DNA of 64,000 nucleotides from an uncultured Pseudomonadales bacterium (GCA_947258825.1 CAMYJX010000001.1:11416-75415), one strand, 5' to 3'. Counted from the stretch's first letter, positions 34,790-44,552 are shown. Numbers and translations are program-made. Notes: generated from the letters alone by a model not told the origin.

Positions 34790-34837
34790 ATACCCCTGCG
34801 TACCATCCCGACACCCTTTGATGGAGCGCACGGGAAC

Positions 34838-37390
34838 TTGACTCGCTGGGTATTAGACCTGCAGGCGTCAGATGCTGCGGACCGGGAACTGGTTGGCGGT
34901 AAGGCAGCGCACCTGCACGAGTTGCTCATCGCGGGCCTGTCGGTTCCGGACGCATTCGTGGTGACCACTGAAGCGTTTCACAGCCACTTCCCGACGCCAG
35001 ATCCCACCCGGGTTCCGGAACCGCCGGAACTGCAGGCATCCCTGCTGCACGAATTGCAGCGCGCCGTTGAAACCCATTTTCCCGAGGCCGACACGCCGCT
35101 GGCCGTCCGCAGCTCCGCGGTGGCAGAGGACGCTGTGGGCGCGAGCTTCGCTGGCCAGCATGACACCTACTACTACATCGATCGAAACCGCCTCTCTCAG
35201 GCCGTTCGCCAGTGCTGGATGTCCCTGTGGTCGGCCCACGCCCGATCGTACCGAGCCGACAGAGGACCGGCATCCACAGAGCGCTTCGCCATGGCCGTAG
35301 TGGTCCAGCGCATGATTCAGGCGGACCGCGCGGGCGTGTGTTTCACAAGCGATCCCACGGGCCAGTTCGATTCGGCCGTCTGCATTGAGGCCACCTGGGG
35401 CCTCGGTGCGGCGCTGGTGGACGGCAGGGTATCCCCTGATCGTCTGTTTCTCTCTCGCAGCGGAAGTGTTCTGCGTCAGCATGTCGGCCGCAAGCGACAC
35501 AAAGTTTCCGCCAGCATGGATAACCCGGATGGTTCCCGACTGGAACCCGTGCCCGCTCAGCAGCAGGGGGTGAGGGTGCTGTCGGATGAGCAGGCAGAAG
35601 CAGTGCTGCAGCAGTCGCTGGCTGCAGAGGCGCTCTTCGGCGGGCCTCAGGACGTCGAATGGGCATTCGCCGGCAACAGCCTTTTCATTCTGCAAAGCAG
35701 GCCCATTACCAGCCTGGCAACCAGCGATGGCTCGGCCGATGCGGGACCATCGTTTTCTGCGGGGCACGCAATTTACCCCCCCGGAGAGTGGATACTTTTC
35801 AAACCGGTGGCGGAAAACTTCCTGGAACCGCTCACCCCTATGTCAGCCGACCTCCTCGGCCAGGTTCTGCCTGCTTCGCTGGGTCGATTCATCGACGGCC
35901 GCTACTACCTGAATTTCCGACGCATGGCGCAGCTGCTGCCCTTCAAATGGAGCAACCGGCAGCTGGCCGACGCCATCCTGCTGCGCGGCGCCGCGCCGCG
36001 GCTCAAAATCGATTGGCGCAAAGCACCATTTGCCGCAGTCGCTGCTGTAGCCGCCTACCTCGCCGTTGGCATCAGCTGGCACCGAACGGCCGGCCTGAGC
36101 CGGGAAAGCCTCGGCGCCTTCGCCGAGCTGTGCAGGAGCGTGGAGGAGGACGACAGCTACGATCCGCGGGCTGCCCTGTTCCGCCTGGCTTTCGGCCGGG
36201 GGCCCTTCGAGTCCATGGGACGTCAGGCGCTGCAGGCGAACATCTCTGCCGGACGATACTTTCTTTACATCGGCGCCCTTCGAAGTTTTATCGCCCGCTA
36301 CGCGCCGGATTTCCCGGAGAACCACATCAACCACCTTTGCAGCGGCGAGCCGGATATGCGCTCGCGACAAATGATCGAAGGTATCCAGCAGCTTGCGAAA
36401 GTAGCGGCCGAAGACCCACAGCTCGCTGCCAAGCTCCACGCCCAGGCGCCCGGTGGTTATTCCGAATTGCTCGCGAGCCTGCCCATCGAGCATCCGTTCT
36501 CCCGAGGCCTTACCGAATTTCTGAGCAACTACGGTCACCGCTGCGTTCGCGAGATCGAGCTCGCTACACCGCGTTGGCGGGAAGACCCGGCAACCGTGCT
36601 GCAGATGGTTCGCAACTATCTGCAGGAGGACCTTCAGATCGCCACGGACAGGCACAGCCTGCACCTGCTGGCCAGGGACGCGCTGCGTCAGGCGTTGCCT
36701 CGGCGCTGGCAGCAGCGTCTCGCTCTGTATCTGGTGCGGCGCATTCGCTACTACGTCACGCTGCGGGAGGATACCCGCCACTATCACACCATGGCGTTCG
36801 CCACGGTGCGCGGCAAGCTTATGAACCTGGGGCTGAGGCTCGTACAGGATGAACGGCTGCGCGTTCAGGACGACGTGTTCTTTCTGTCCTGGGCTGAAGC
36901 GGACGCGCTGAGCCGTGGCGAGCTGGACTGGATGGACGTGGCGGGAAGAGTCCGCCAGCGGCGGCGGCTGAGCCAGAGCCTCAGCCGTCAGCGGCCACCG
37001 GAAACCATACACATAGCCGACATGGAAGCCACATCAGACGAAATATCTGACGAGCAGACCACGAGCCAGGAACTGAAAGGACACTGCGCCAGTCCGGGTA
37101 CGGCCGAAGGTCCCGTCCGCATCATTACGGACCCGACTACGGCGGCGCACCTCGCCCCGGGAGACATTCTGGTCGCCCCCTATACCGATCCTGCCTGGAC
37201 GCCCCTGTTTCCGGTCGCTGCGGCCGTTGTGGTAGAAGTGGGCAGCTATCTTTCTCACGCGGGTACCATCGCACGGGAATACCAGATTCCCTGTCTCGTG
37301 GACGTCGGTAACTGCACCTCGAGACTGAGAGATGGCCAACGCGTCCGAGTGCTGGCGGATGAAGGCAGAGTGGAGATCATCACGCCATGA
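34838..37390 (+). CDS. PEP synthase-like phosphotransferase (PEP/pyruvate-binding plus PEP-utilising mobile domain)
   Basis: 850 aa. An N-terminal ATP-grasp pyruvate-phosphate-dikinase domain (1-300; VGGKAAHLHELLIAG, LAVRSSAVAEDAVGASFAGQ, VVVQRMIQADRAGVCFTSDP), a long central domain, and a C-terminal swivelling domain with SPGTAEGPVR and the phospho-accepting His807 in YLSHAGTIAREYQIP. The C-terminal PEP/pyruvate barrel of true PEP synthase is absent, so the layout is that of rifampin phosphotransferase-like enzymes. The acceptor is unknown. TTG start with GGAG 7 nt upstream. The stop overlaps the next start. Confidence 0.87.
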   Translation: MTRWVLDLQASDAADRELVGGKAAHLHELLIAGLSVPDAFVVTTEAFHSHFPTPDPTRVPEPPELQASLLHELQRAVETHFPEADTPLAVRSSAVAEDAVGASFAGQHDTYYYIDRNRLSQAVRQCWMSLWSAHARSYRADRGPASTERFAMAVVVQRMIQADRAGVCFTSDPTGQFDSAVCIEATWGLGAALVDGRVSPDRLFLSRSGSVLRQHVGRKRHKVSASMDNPDGSRLEPVPAQQQGVRVLSDEQAEAVLQQSLAAEALFGGPQDVEWAFAGNSLFILQSRPITSLATSDGSADAGPSFSAGHAIYPPGEWILFKPVAENFLEPLTPMSADLLGQVLPASLGRFIDGRYYLNFRRMAQLLPFKWSNRQLADAILLRGAAPRLKIDWRKAPFAAVAAVAAYLAVGISWHRTAGLSRESLGAFAELCRSVEEDDSYDPRAALFRLAFGRGPFESMGRQALQANISAGRYFLYIGALRSFIARYAPDFPENHINHLCSGEPDMRSRQMIEGIQQLAKVAAEDPQLAAKLHAQAPGGYSELLASLPIEHPFSRGLTEFLSNYGHRCVREIELATPRWREDPATVLQMVRNYLQEDLQIATDRHSLHLLARDALRQALPRRWQQRLALYLVRRIRYYVTLREDTRHYHTMAFATVRGKLMNLGLRLVQDERLRVQDDVFFLSWAEADALSRGELDWMDVAGRVRQRRRLSQSLSRQRPPETIHIADMEATSDEISDEQTTSQELKGHCASPGTAEGPVRIITDPTTAAHLAPGDILVAPYTDPAWTPLFPVAAAVVVEVGSYLSHAGTIAREYQIPCLVDVGNCTSRLRDGQRVRVLADEGRVEIITP

Positions 37391-37662
37391 GTCTGATCCT
37401 GTATCTGGTGCTGCTGCCACTTTCGGTGTGGATGCTTGCCGGCGCCTTCGCGCTGCTGGACGGCGGAAACAGAAGTTCCACCTTCCGCATGCTGGCGTTG
37501 CGGCTGCTGCCTGTGGTGATACTTGCCTGGTTTCTGGGCAAGGGGTTCGTGGTGCCCCTGGCGGGCGCGCTGGTCACGGTGCTGACTGTTCACACCCTCG
37601 TATTGATGGGCACGAGGTGGGCGCTCAAGCGCGAGCTGTTTCGGAGCAGATTCGAAGGCTGA
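37387..37662 (+). CDS. Small hypothetical membrane protein coupled to the phosphotransferase
   Basis: 91 aa with three hydrophobic segments (LYLVLLPLSVWMLAGAFALL, LLPVVILAWFLGKGFVV, LAGALVTVLTVHTLVLM) and a basic C-terminal tail. ATGA overlap with the phosphotransferase gene shows translational coupling. It may anchor that enzyme at the membrane or modify its target there. No family recognised. Confidence 0.7.
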   Translation: MSLILYLVLLPLSVWMLAGAFALLDGGNRSSTFRMLALRLLPVVILAWFLGKGFVVPLAGALVTVLTVHTLVLMGTRWALKRELFRSRFEG

Positions 37663-38186
37663 TGGGCGGTGATGTTGCGAATGCAGGAACCGCACCCGAA
37701 GGTCCATCAGGGGAAAAAAGAGCCCCGGCGACTGGGGATTGGGGAGGGGGGTCGTCACCGGGGCGCTTCGAAATCGTGAGAGGACATTGTCCGCTCGGAT
37801 TTCTAACTAAGTTATAGCAGAAGGCTGATAACTTACCTGGATTAGTCCTACGATCGGCGTAAGAGTTCCACGGTGGCCGGCTACAGGGGTTCCTTCTTCT
37901 GGACCGCACCCGTAAGCCATTGAATTATAAGGGAGTGTAACCGCTTGCCCTGAATGAGAAACAGGTGGCCGCCCTCGAAGAACCGCACTTTAGCGATGGG
38001 TATTATTCGCGCCATTGCATGAATATCGGGCCTGCATACTGGCTGCCGGAACGATGCCGTCACAGCGCCCCGGAGGATCTTCCGCCAGCTTCACAGACAA
38101 ATACCCGCTCAGGTATGCTGCATCGCTGCTTTACGCCACTCTGGCCATATCCACATTCCATCACAAGCCCGGAGCATCCAGCCGCC
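37663..38186. other. Intergenic region, two inverted repeats
   Basis: 524 bp without a supported gene. It holds an 11-bp inverted repeat with one mismatch (37722-37732 and 37754-37764, G-rich loop), possibly a terminator for the phosphotransferase pair although no T-run follows. It also has a perfect 8-bp inverted repeat TAAGTTAT / ATAACTTA (37808-37815, 37828-37835). The reading frame of the LLM gene is open back to 37965, but nothing upstream of 38187 looks like the family. Confidence 0.4.
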
Positions 38187-39134
38187 ATGAGCATTTCCCT
38201 GGGAGTACACGTCGGTCAGCAGAACATGGCCATGGACGAAATGCGGGCGCTCTGGCGCAAGCTGGACAGCCGCGGCGTGGATTGGATATCCGCCTGGGAT
38301 CACTTCTACGAGGCGCCCCCTAAAGGCGGCACCCAGCCCCATTTCGAAGCCCTCGCGACGCTGGGCGCGCTGGCCGCGGAGACCCGTAACGCTAGAATCG
38401 GCTGTCTGGTATTTTACGTCGGCTACCGCAACCCGGCGCTGCTCGCCAAGGCCGCGACCACGCTGGATCACATCAGCAACGGGCGCTTCGAGCTAGGCAT
38501 CGGCGCCGGCTGGCACATCTGGGAAGCAAGCGCCCACGGCTATCCCTTCCCGGACATCGGAACCCGGCTGGATATGCTGGAGGAGGCCGCCCAGGTCATC
38601 CGACGGATGCTGACCGAAGACCGTACCACTTTCTCAGGCAAGCACTTTCAGGTGGATAACGTCAGCTGCCTGCCAAAGCCCGTTCAGCCGCGCCTGCCTA
38701 TCTGGATCGGCGGTGTGGGCGAAAAACGCACGCTGCAGATCGTTGCCGATCACGCCGACGGCTGGAACGCAGCCTATCTCGCGCCAGATGAGTTCTCACG
38801 CGTCAACGACGTGCTCAATCACTGGTGCGAGGAAGAAGGCCGTGATCCGGGCTCGTTGAAACGCGCGGCGAACATCACCTTCAACATGGCGCTGAAAGAG
38901 CAGGATCTGGACCGTCAACGCGCGGTCCTTCAGGAGGACTGGGGCGACATGGCCGACAGGATCGCAGGCGGTTCGCTGCTGTGCACGCCCGACGAGGCGG
39001 TAGCAAGAATTCTGGAATACGTCGATGCGGGGGCCGACGAGATAAACATCGCCCTGCGCGCGCCCTGGGACGAAGAAACTCTGGACGCCTATCTTGAATT
39101 CGTGATGCCGGCTGTTCGAAAAGCCGTAGGTTAG
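38187..39134 (+). CDS. LLM-class (luciferase-like) flavin oxidoreductase
   Basis: 315 aa from ATG 38187, chosen because MSISLGVHVGQQNM is where the TIM-barrel family begins. GRFELGIGAGWHIWEASAHGYPFP is the signature of F420- or FMN-dependent LLM enzymes, and PIWIGGVGEKRTL is the later phosphate-binding loop. Substrate and cofactor (F420 versus FMN) cannot be told from sequence alone. It is monocistronic and faces the CitE-like gene. Confidence 0.87.
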   Translation: MSISLGVHVGQQNMAMDEMRALWRKLDSRGVDWISAWDHFYEAPPKGGTQPHFEALATLGALAAETRNARIGCLVFYVGYRNPALLAKAATTLDHISNGRFELGIGAGWHIWEASAHGYPFPDIGTRLDMLEEAAQVIRRMLTEDRTTFSGKHFQVDNVSCLPKPVQPRLPIWIGGVGEKRTLQIVADHADGWNAAYLAPDEFSRVNDVLNHWCEEEGRDPGSLKRAANITFNMALKEQDLDRQRAVLQEDWGDMADRIAGGSLLCTPDEAVARILEYVDAGADEINIALRAPWDEETLDAYLEFVMPAVRKAVG

Positions 39135-39197
39135 CCGTGCTCACGGCTGCCACCCGCTCCCGCACCCCGAGCAGATAGAGCCCGCTATCAGGGTAGA

Positions 39198-40085
39198 TCA
39201 ACGTTCAGACAGCGCCTCGGCGAACGCCAGGGTACGCTGCGCTTCCGCGGCGTGCAGATTTTCGATGAGCTTGCCATCGAGCACCGCAACGCCTTTGCCT
39301 TCGGCCTGGGCTGCCTCCCAGGCGGCAAGAACGGCTCGGGCTTGACCCACGGCTTCCGCGTCGTACCCGAAGACCTCGTTGGCAGGATCGATCTGCGTCG
39401 GATGAATCAGGGTCTTGCCGTCGTATCCCATGGCACGCGCCTGCTCACAGGCTGCGCGGAAGCTTTTCTGGTTGCGAAAGTCCAGATGTACGCCATCGAG
39501 AATGTCCAGAGCGCAGGCGCGAGCCACCAGCGCACAGTGCTGCAACGCGTAGGCGATGTTTAACCTCGACTCCGTGTGCCGGGCACGCAGTTCCTTCACC
39601 AGATCACTGGTACCCATCACCAGACAGGAAAGGCGGCTGGTTCGGCGCGCGAGATCCCGAATGTCCAGCACGCCCAGAGGCGTTTCCACCATGAACCACA
39701 AAGGCAGTCGGTCGCCGCCAGCCTTGTCCACAACGGCCAGCATGTGATCAATCTGAGCCGCGGTTTCCACTTTGGGAAACAACAGGCCCTGCAGCGGAAG
39801 CCCTGCCACCGCCTGAACGTCATCGGCCCCCCAGGGGGTGTCCAGGCCATTAACCCGGACGACGAGTTCCCGGTAGCCGTATCCGCCGCGGGAAACAGCC
39901 GCCACCACCTGATCTCTGGCGAGATCTTTGGCATCCGCGGCAACGGCGTCTTCCAGGTCGAATATGATGGAGTCACAAGACAGCTCACGGGCTTTTTCCA
40001 ACGCTCGAGCATTGGCGCCGGGCATGTAGAGCACCGATCGCCGGGGGCGGATGCCGGCAGCGACCACATCATCAGACTGGGTCAT
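39198..40085 (-). CDS. HpcH/HpaI aldolase family, CitE-like acyl-CoA lyase
   Basis: 295 aa. RSVLYMPGANARALEKA (residues 15-31), IFDLEDAVAADAKD (Asp/Glu metal site) and FMVETPLGVLDIRDLA identify the citrate lyase beta-like branch, which includes malyl-, citramalyl- and 3-methylmalyl-CoA lyases. It probably cleaves a beta-hydroxyacyl-CoA to acetyl- or propionyl-CoA plus an oxoacid. No citrate lyase alpha or gamma genes are present, so it is a stand-alone lyase. GGGAGG precedes the ATG. Confidence 0.87.
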   Translation of the reverse strand: MTQSDDVVAAGIRPRRSVLYMPGANARALEKARELSCDSIIFDLEDAVAADAKDLARDQVVAAVSRGGYGYRELVVRVNGLDTPWGADDVQAVAGLPLQGLLFPKVETAAQIDHMLAVVDKAGGDRLPLWFMVETPLGVLDIRDLARRTSRLSCLVMGTSDLVKELRARHTESRLNIAYALQHCALVARACALDILDGVHLDFRNQKSFRAACEQARAMGYDGKTLIHPTQIDPANEVFGYDAEAVGQARAVLAAWEAAQAEGKGVAVLDGKLIENLHAAEAQRTLAFAEALSER

Positions 40086-40140
40086 GAAACCTCCCTAGAG
40101 AGCACCATTCTAACGACCGGTTTCGGCAGGCGGGGAAAAC

Positions 40141-40569
40141 TCAGTGATTGGGCGGACGAACGTGACCAGGCGCGCGGAAGAAGGAAAGGCGCTCGCCAGC
40201 AGCCCGCGTTTGCATGCGGTCTGCCTTACACCGGCAGCTGTAATCCGAGAGAATCGGGATCATGCCGAATGCAGCCAGCAGCGTGCTGACCACGAACCAT
40301 CCTTCCTGACGAACGTACCAGTCCGACTCGAGCTTTGGCACGTCCATGAAGAATCCGGCGAAAAAGAAGAACATCAACATGGTGGTGGAAATGGCGAGAA
40401 GACGGGAGAAAAAGTGGCCGACATCGGCAAACACACTGATGGTGGCAAGCGCGCTGGCCAGAGCGTAGGGCACCCAGATGAAGGGCGTCGGGTGGGGCAC
40501 GTGCAGCAGCGCCACTGCCAGCAGCATCAGTGCTATCGCGCCATGTATTACCTGCATCGGTTTCGCCAC
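40141..40569 (-). CDS. Hypothetical integral membrane protein
   Basis: 142 aa with about four hydrophobic segments: HGAIALMLLAVALL, VPYALASALATISVF, LLAISTTMLMFFFFAGFF and WFVVSTLLAAFGMIPIL. A basic C-terminal tail of 35 residues follows. The GTG at 40569 has GAGGG upstream; an ATG four codons later is possible. No family recognised. Confidence 0.65.
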   Translation of the reverse strand: MAKPMQVIHGAIALMLLAVALLHVPHPTPFIWVPYALASALATISVFADVGHFFSRLLAISTTMLMFFFFAGFFMDVPKLESDWYVRQEGWFVVSTLLAAFGMIPILSDYSCRCKADRMQTRAAGERLSFFRAPGHVRPPNH

Positions 40570-40978
40570 TCTTTGACCCTCGTCAGCTGATCCAGCTTTT
40601 AGTCAACGTCCTGTTAACCCACAGCCTGTTAATCAGCTATCTGTTGTCTGATTACATGTTATAGCCAACGACCCTTCCGTGGGTTCCTGCACCTTTTTCC
40701 GCGGGCTCGGTCGCGGTGCGTTTCATTGCTATGTCTGCTCCGAATCCGCACAGCTTCGCCCTGTTTTTGCGCCATCTCTGATTCATTTTCTGGCGCTCGC
40801 ACCAAGATGCTCTTTCTCTGAAGTCTCAGCAATGAACATGCAGCAGTCAACCGTTTTGTTACACATCGTGACAGCCGGCTACCAAATTACCCAAAGATTC
40901 GCTCAGGACCTTTGTCAGGCCGATAATTGTGGCCTGTAAATGGCTAATTATAGACAATATAATTGTCGTAAATGAGCA
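40570..40978. other. Intergenic region, A+T-rich, with palindrome
   Basis: 409 bp, clearly richer in A+T than the flanking genes. It contains a CCTGTTAA direct repeat near 40607-40633 and GACAAT-ata-ATTGTC (40953-40967) 12 bp beyond the SDR stop. Short frames on both strands do not resemble any family and lack ribosome sites. It should contain the SDR 3' end and the promoter for the membrane protein at 40569. Confidence 0.4.
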
Positions 40979-41785
40979 TCAACCAATGCGAGCGGACTGG
41001 CCGCCATCAACCGGCAGGCACGCGCCGGTAATGAACCTGGCCTCGTCAGAGGCCAGGAAGAGGGCTGCATTGGCAACATCCCAGGCGTCACCCATCTTCC
41101 CGCCCAGGGGAACGCGCGCATCACGCCGTTTGATAAGCGCTTCCCGATCGTGCCCCGCCGCCACATACCCCTCGATGGCCATGGGCGTATTCATCAAACC
41201 CGGCATGATGACGTTGGCTCGAATGCCGTACTGAGCGTTGCCGGTGGCCAGCGCCTGGGTATAGGCATTGAGCGCGGCTTTGGAGCTTTTGTAGGCGACA
41301 AGACCGACGGCGCAGACGGCGGCAACCGAAGAAATGTTCGTGATGACTCCGCTGCCCTGATCGCGCATCACCGGCAGGACATGCTTGCAGGTAAACATTA
41401 TGGACTTGATGTTGGTCGCGAAGATTCGATCCCAGACATCTTCGGTCATGCTGGTTGGCCCGGCATCCCCGGCACCGATGCCCACGTTGTTGTGCAGCAC
41501 GTCGACGCGACCAAAGCGACCAATACAGTCGGCGACGATGGCCGCACACTGTGCTTCCAAAGTCACGTCAGCCTGGAGAACGCAGCCTTCGCCGCCTCGC
41601 TGCTCAACCAGAGAAAGCGTTTCCTGTGCCGAATCGAGATCTCGATCCACCAGCAGCAGCGTGGCGCCCTCTTCTGCAAATCGCAGGGCCGTCGCCCGAC
41701 CATTCCCGAAGGTGGTGCCCGGCGTCTGGCCGGCGCCGATAATAATCGCGATTTTGTCCGCCAGACGGCCTGCTAGATGTCCCAT
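40979..41785 (-). CDS. Short-chain dehydrogenase/reductase (SDR)
   Basis: 268 aa classical SDR. GAGQTPGTTFGNGRA is a stretched cofactor loop (residues 17-31) with extra residues between the glycines, then HNNVGIG, NISSVAA and YKSSK give the Asn-Ser-Tyr-Lys set. PVDGGQSARIG ends the protein as is usual. It overlaps the CMD gene by 13 nt and is read from the same strand, so the two are probably one operon. Substrate unknown. Confidence 0.9.
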   Translation of the reverse strand: MGHLAGRLADKIAIIIGAGQTPGTTFGNGRATALRFAEEGATLLLVDRDLDSAQETLSLVEQRGGEGCVLQADVTLEAQCAAIVADCIGRFGRVDVLHNNVGIGAGDAGPTSMTEDVWDRIFATNIKSIMFTCKHVLPVMRDQGSGVITNISSVAAVCAVGLVAYKSSKAALNAYTQALATGNAQYGIRANVIMPGLMNTPMAIEGYVAAGHDREALIKRRDARVPLGGKMGDAWDVANAALFLASDEARFITGACLPVDGGQSARIG

Positions 41786-42327
41786 CCGGGCAGTCCCTCA
41801 TCGGGTTGCACGCCAAAGCTGTTGAGAGCCATGGAAACCAGATTGTACTGGCCCACGGTGAAAACCACATCCATCAGCTGCTGCGTGGAAAGATGCTGGC
41901 TGAGCCCCTGCCAGGTGGTGTCGCGAACGTGGGCATCCGCATGCAGCTCATCGGTGGCCTGCAGAAGCAGCCGGTCCAAATCGCTGAGACCGGGAGTATC
42001 GGGCCCGGAAATGGCCGTACGAATCTCTTCGTCTGTCATACCTTCATCCCGCGCAATGAGCACGTGCTGCCCCCACTCATAGCCCGCCTGGCAAAGGTAG
42101 CCTATCCGCAGGATGACGAGCTCACGTTCCCGCGGCGGCAGGGTCGATTTACCGAGTATGTGGTTGGCGAAGACCAGCCAGCGACGCATGAGATCCGGAT
42201 GGTTGCTCAGCGTCTTGAAAATGTTCAGAACCGTCCCCTGCTCGACCCGAGGGCCGAGCAGCTTCCTGGCTTCTTCACTCCACTGCTCTGGTTCCAGCGG
42301 CTCTACCCGCGGCTTAGATAGGCGCAT
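41773..42327 (-). CDS. Carboxymuconolactone decarboxylase (CMD) family protein
   Basis: 184 aa from ATG 42327, which has AGGGGGAG just upstream. The AhpD-like helical core contains LPPRERELVILRIGYLCQAGYEWGQHV, with Cys, Glu and His in the positions of CMD enzymes rather than the CxxC of peroxidase-type AhpD. Members are decarboxylases or peroxide-related proteins. It overlaps the SDR start by 13 nt. It is divergent from the enoyl-CoA hydratase gene. Confidence 0.82.
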   Translation of the reverse strand: MRLSKPRVEPLEPEQWSEEARKLLGPRVEQGTVLNIFKTLSNHPDLMRRWLVFANHILGKSTLPPRERELVILRIGYLCQAGYEWGQHVLIARDEGMTDEEIRTAISGPDTPGLSDLDRLLLQATDELHADAHVRDTTWQGLSQHLSTQQLMDVVFTVGQYNLVSMALNSFGVQPDEGLPGWDI

Positions 42328-42494
42328 ATGTCTCCCCCTGCACTGTGGTTGCCGATTCCCGATGTCACGCTTCACTGGCGCGCGTCCTCTGTAGAGCGGG
42401 CGCGACGCTTCTCCGGCCAGCATTCAACCCTTCCGATAATATACTCCTCCCCACAGGCTTTATGCAGCGCCCGCACCACCCAGGAGAACCAGAA

Positions 42495-43265
42495 ATGACC
42501 GTAGAAATCAGCCGGGTCGATTCGACCACTATCATCACCATCAACCGACCGCAGGTGCGCAATGCGGTAGACGGCAAGACTGCAGAGGCCCTGGCGGAGG
42601 CTTTCCGGCATTTCGATGCGGATCAGGACGCGTCGGTGGCAATCCTGACGGGCGCGGCGGGCACGTTCTGCGCCGGGGCCGATCTGAAGGCCGTATCCGC
42701 CGGGGACGGCAATCGGGTCAGCGACAGCGGTGATGGCCCCATGGGACCCACCCGTATGCTGCTCAGCAAACCGGTGATCGCCGCGGTCGAAGGGCACGCC
42801 GTGGCCGGAGGATTGGAGCTGGCCGTCTGGTGCGATCTGCGCGTGGCAGCCCGCGATGCGGTGTTCGGCGTCTACTGCCGGCGCTGGGGCGTCCCCCTGG
42901 TCGACGGCGGAACCATTCGTCTGACCCGCCTCATCGGCCAGAGCCACGCCATGGACCTGATCCTGACCGGGCGCGGCGTATCGGGGGAGGAAGCGAAAGC
43001 CATGGGGCTGGCGAATCGACTGACGGAACCGGGCAACGCCCTGGAGACAGCGCTGGAGCTGGCCCGGGACCTCGACCGCTATCCCCAGCGCTGCCTGAGA
43101 AGCGATCGGCTTTCCGCCTACGAGCAGTGGGCGTTGCCGCTGGCAGAAGCGTTGAAGAACGAGACGCGGCGGGGCCGCGCCGTGATCGACTCAGGAGAAA
43201 CCCGCGCCGGTGCCAGCCGCTTCGCCGCCGGCGCGGGACGCCACGGGGACTTTTCGAGCATCTGA
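42495..43265 (+). CDS. Enoyl-CoA hydratase/isomerase family (crotonase)
   Basis: 256 aa from ATG 42495, preceded by CAGGAGAA. The oxyanion hole strands are FCAGADLKAV (near 61-70) and EGHAVAGGLELAVWCDLRVA (near 103-122), and a catalytic-type Glu follows in RRWGVPLVDGGTIRL. It should hydrate or isomerise an enoyl-CoA in beta-oxidation. Its downstream neighbour threonine dehydratase is on the other strand. Confidence 0.9.
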   Translation: MTVEISRVDSTTIITINRPQVRNAVDGKTAEALAEAFRHFDADQDASVAILTGAAGTFCAGADLKAVSAGDGNRVSDSGDGPMGPTRMLLSKPVIAAVEGHAVAGGLELAVWCDLRVAARDAVFGVYCRRWGVPLVDGGTIRLTRLIGQSHAMDLILTGRGVSGEEAKAMGLANRLTEPGNALETALELARDLDRYPQRCLRSDRLSAYEQWALPLAEALKNETRRGRAVIDSGETRAGASRFAAGAGRHGDFSSI

Positions 43266-43349
43266 CCCCATGGGCCCGGGGCACGACACCCTCATCGTGA
43301 TGTGGGCCCTGAAAGCAGACCCCGACGCCAGCGCCGACGTACGCCTGAT

Positions 43350-44552
43350 TCAGTCCGACATGCTGGCTTCGTAACCGCGTTCGGCAAGGGCCTCCACCAC
43401 CTGGTCGATCTGCTCTTCACCGCGCATCTGCAGAACCAGCGCCACACGGGAAGCCCGGACCGAGGAGACACCGAAAGTCCGCTGGTGCTGAATGTCGATG
43501 ATGTTGCTCTCCAGATCAGCGAGCACGGCCGTGAGCTGCGCCAGCGCGCCGGGCACGTCGGGAATCTCGACCTGAAGCTGCACCAGACGGTGAGAACGGA
43601 CCAGCCCCCGCTGCAGCACCGACGACAGAATCATCATATCCAGGTTGCCACCGCACAGAACGAGCCCGGTTCGACGATTACGAAATCGCGCCTCGTCCGC
43701 GAACAGGGCCGCCAGCGATGCGGCGCCGGCGCCTTCGACCAGAGTTTTCTCAATCTCCAGCAGATTGAAGATGCCCTGTTCCACCTCCTCCTCGTCAACC
43801 AGCACCATATCGTCTACCAGCCGTCGGATGATCGGCAGCGTGGTAGCGCCCGGCGTGGCAACCGAGATGCCTTCAGCGACGGTCGAGGGGGGACCGCCGG
43901 CGGAGGTAACGCCGTGGAACGCATCAAAGACGGCGGGAAAGCGCTTCATCTGCACGCCAATGATCTCCACTGACGGAGCCAGGTTCTTGAGTGCGGTAGC
44001 CATGCCACTGATCAACCCCCCGCCGCCCACCGAAATCAGCACGACCTCCAGCCCGGGGATCTGCTCGAGCATTTCCAGCGCCACCGTGCCCTGCCCGGCA
44101 ATGACCCGCGGATCGTCATAGGGATGCACGAGCACCAGCTGTCTCTCTTCAGCAAGGGATTTGGTGAACGCCAGCGTTTCGTCAAACTGGCTGCCGTGGA
44201 GAATGACCTCCGCATTGAACACCCGGGTTTGAGCAACCTTGGCGTTGGGCGTGTAGCGGGGCATGACGATGGTTGTGGGCACGCCCAGGCGTTGCCCGTG
44301 ATAAGCCAGCGCCTGCGCATGATTCCCTGCGGACATGGCGATGACGCCCCGCGCCGCCTCCGCATCACTCAGCTGCAGCAGGCAGTTCAACGCGCCCCGC
44401 TCCTTGAAAGACGCCGTGAACTGAAGATTCTCGAACTTCAGATACAGGTCGGCGCCGGTCATAGCCGAGAGCGTCGCGCTGCGCGAGCACGGCGTGAATG
44501 CCACCTGACCGGCGATTCTTTCCTGCGCTTCCTGAATCTCTGTAAGCTGCAT
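43350..44552 (-). CDS. ilvA: Threonine ammonia-lyase with C-terminal ACT domain
   Basis: 400 aa from ATG 44552, with AGGAGAACTTCG upstream. The PLP lysine is Lys50 in TASFKERGA, with SAGNHAQ and the glycine-rich VGGGGLISG phosphate loop. One ACT domain fills residues 320-400. The length and single ACT domain match the shorter threonine dehydratases rather than the E. coli IlvA form with two regulatory modules. It deaminates threonine to 2-oxobutyrate. It is divergent from the flavodoxin gene. Confidence 0.9.
   Translation of the reverse strand: MQLTEIQEAQERIAGQVAFTPCSRSATLSAMTGADLYLKFENLQFTASFKERGALNCLLQLSDAEAARGVIAMSAGNHAQALAYHGQRLGVPTTIVMPRYTPNAKVAQTRVFNAEVILHGSQFDETLAFTKSLAEERQLVLVHPYDDPRVIAGQGTVALEMLEQIPGLEVVLISVGGGGLISGMATALKNLAPSVEIIGVQMKRFPAVFDAFHGVTSAGGPPSTVAEGISVATPGATTLPIIRRLVDDMVLVDEEEVEQGIFNLLEIEKTLVEGAGAASLAALFADEARFRNRRTGLVLCGGNLDMMILSSVLQRGLVRSHRLVQLQVEIPDVPGALAQLTAVLADLESNIIDIQHQRTFGVSSVRASRVALVLQMRGEEQIDQVVEALAERGYEASMSD

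Noticed and set aside
37965-38186. N-terminal extension of the LLM oxidoreductase to an upstream ATG
   Set aside because: The 74 upstream codons do not resemble the family, whose barrel begins at 38187.
40659-40939. Short overlapping frames on both strands in the A+T-rich gap
   Set aside because: No ribosome sites, no family similarity, and the frames contradict each other.
43270-43374. 34-codon frame after the enoyl-CoA hydratase
   Set aside because: It overlaps the end of the threonine dehydratase gene and has no ribosome site or recognisable sequence.
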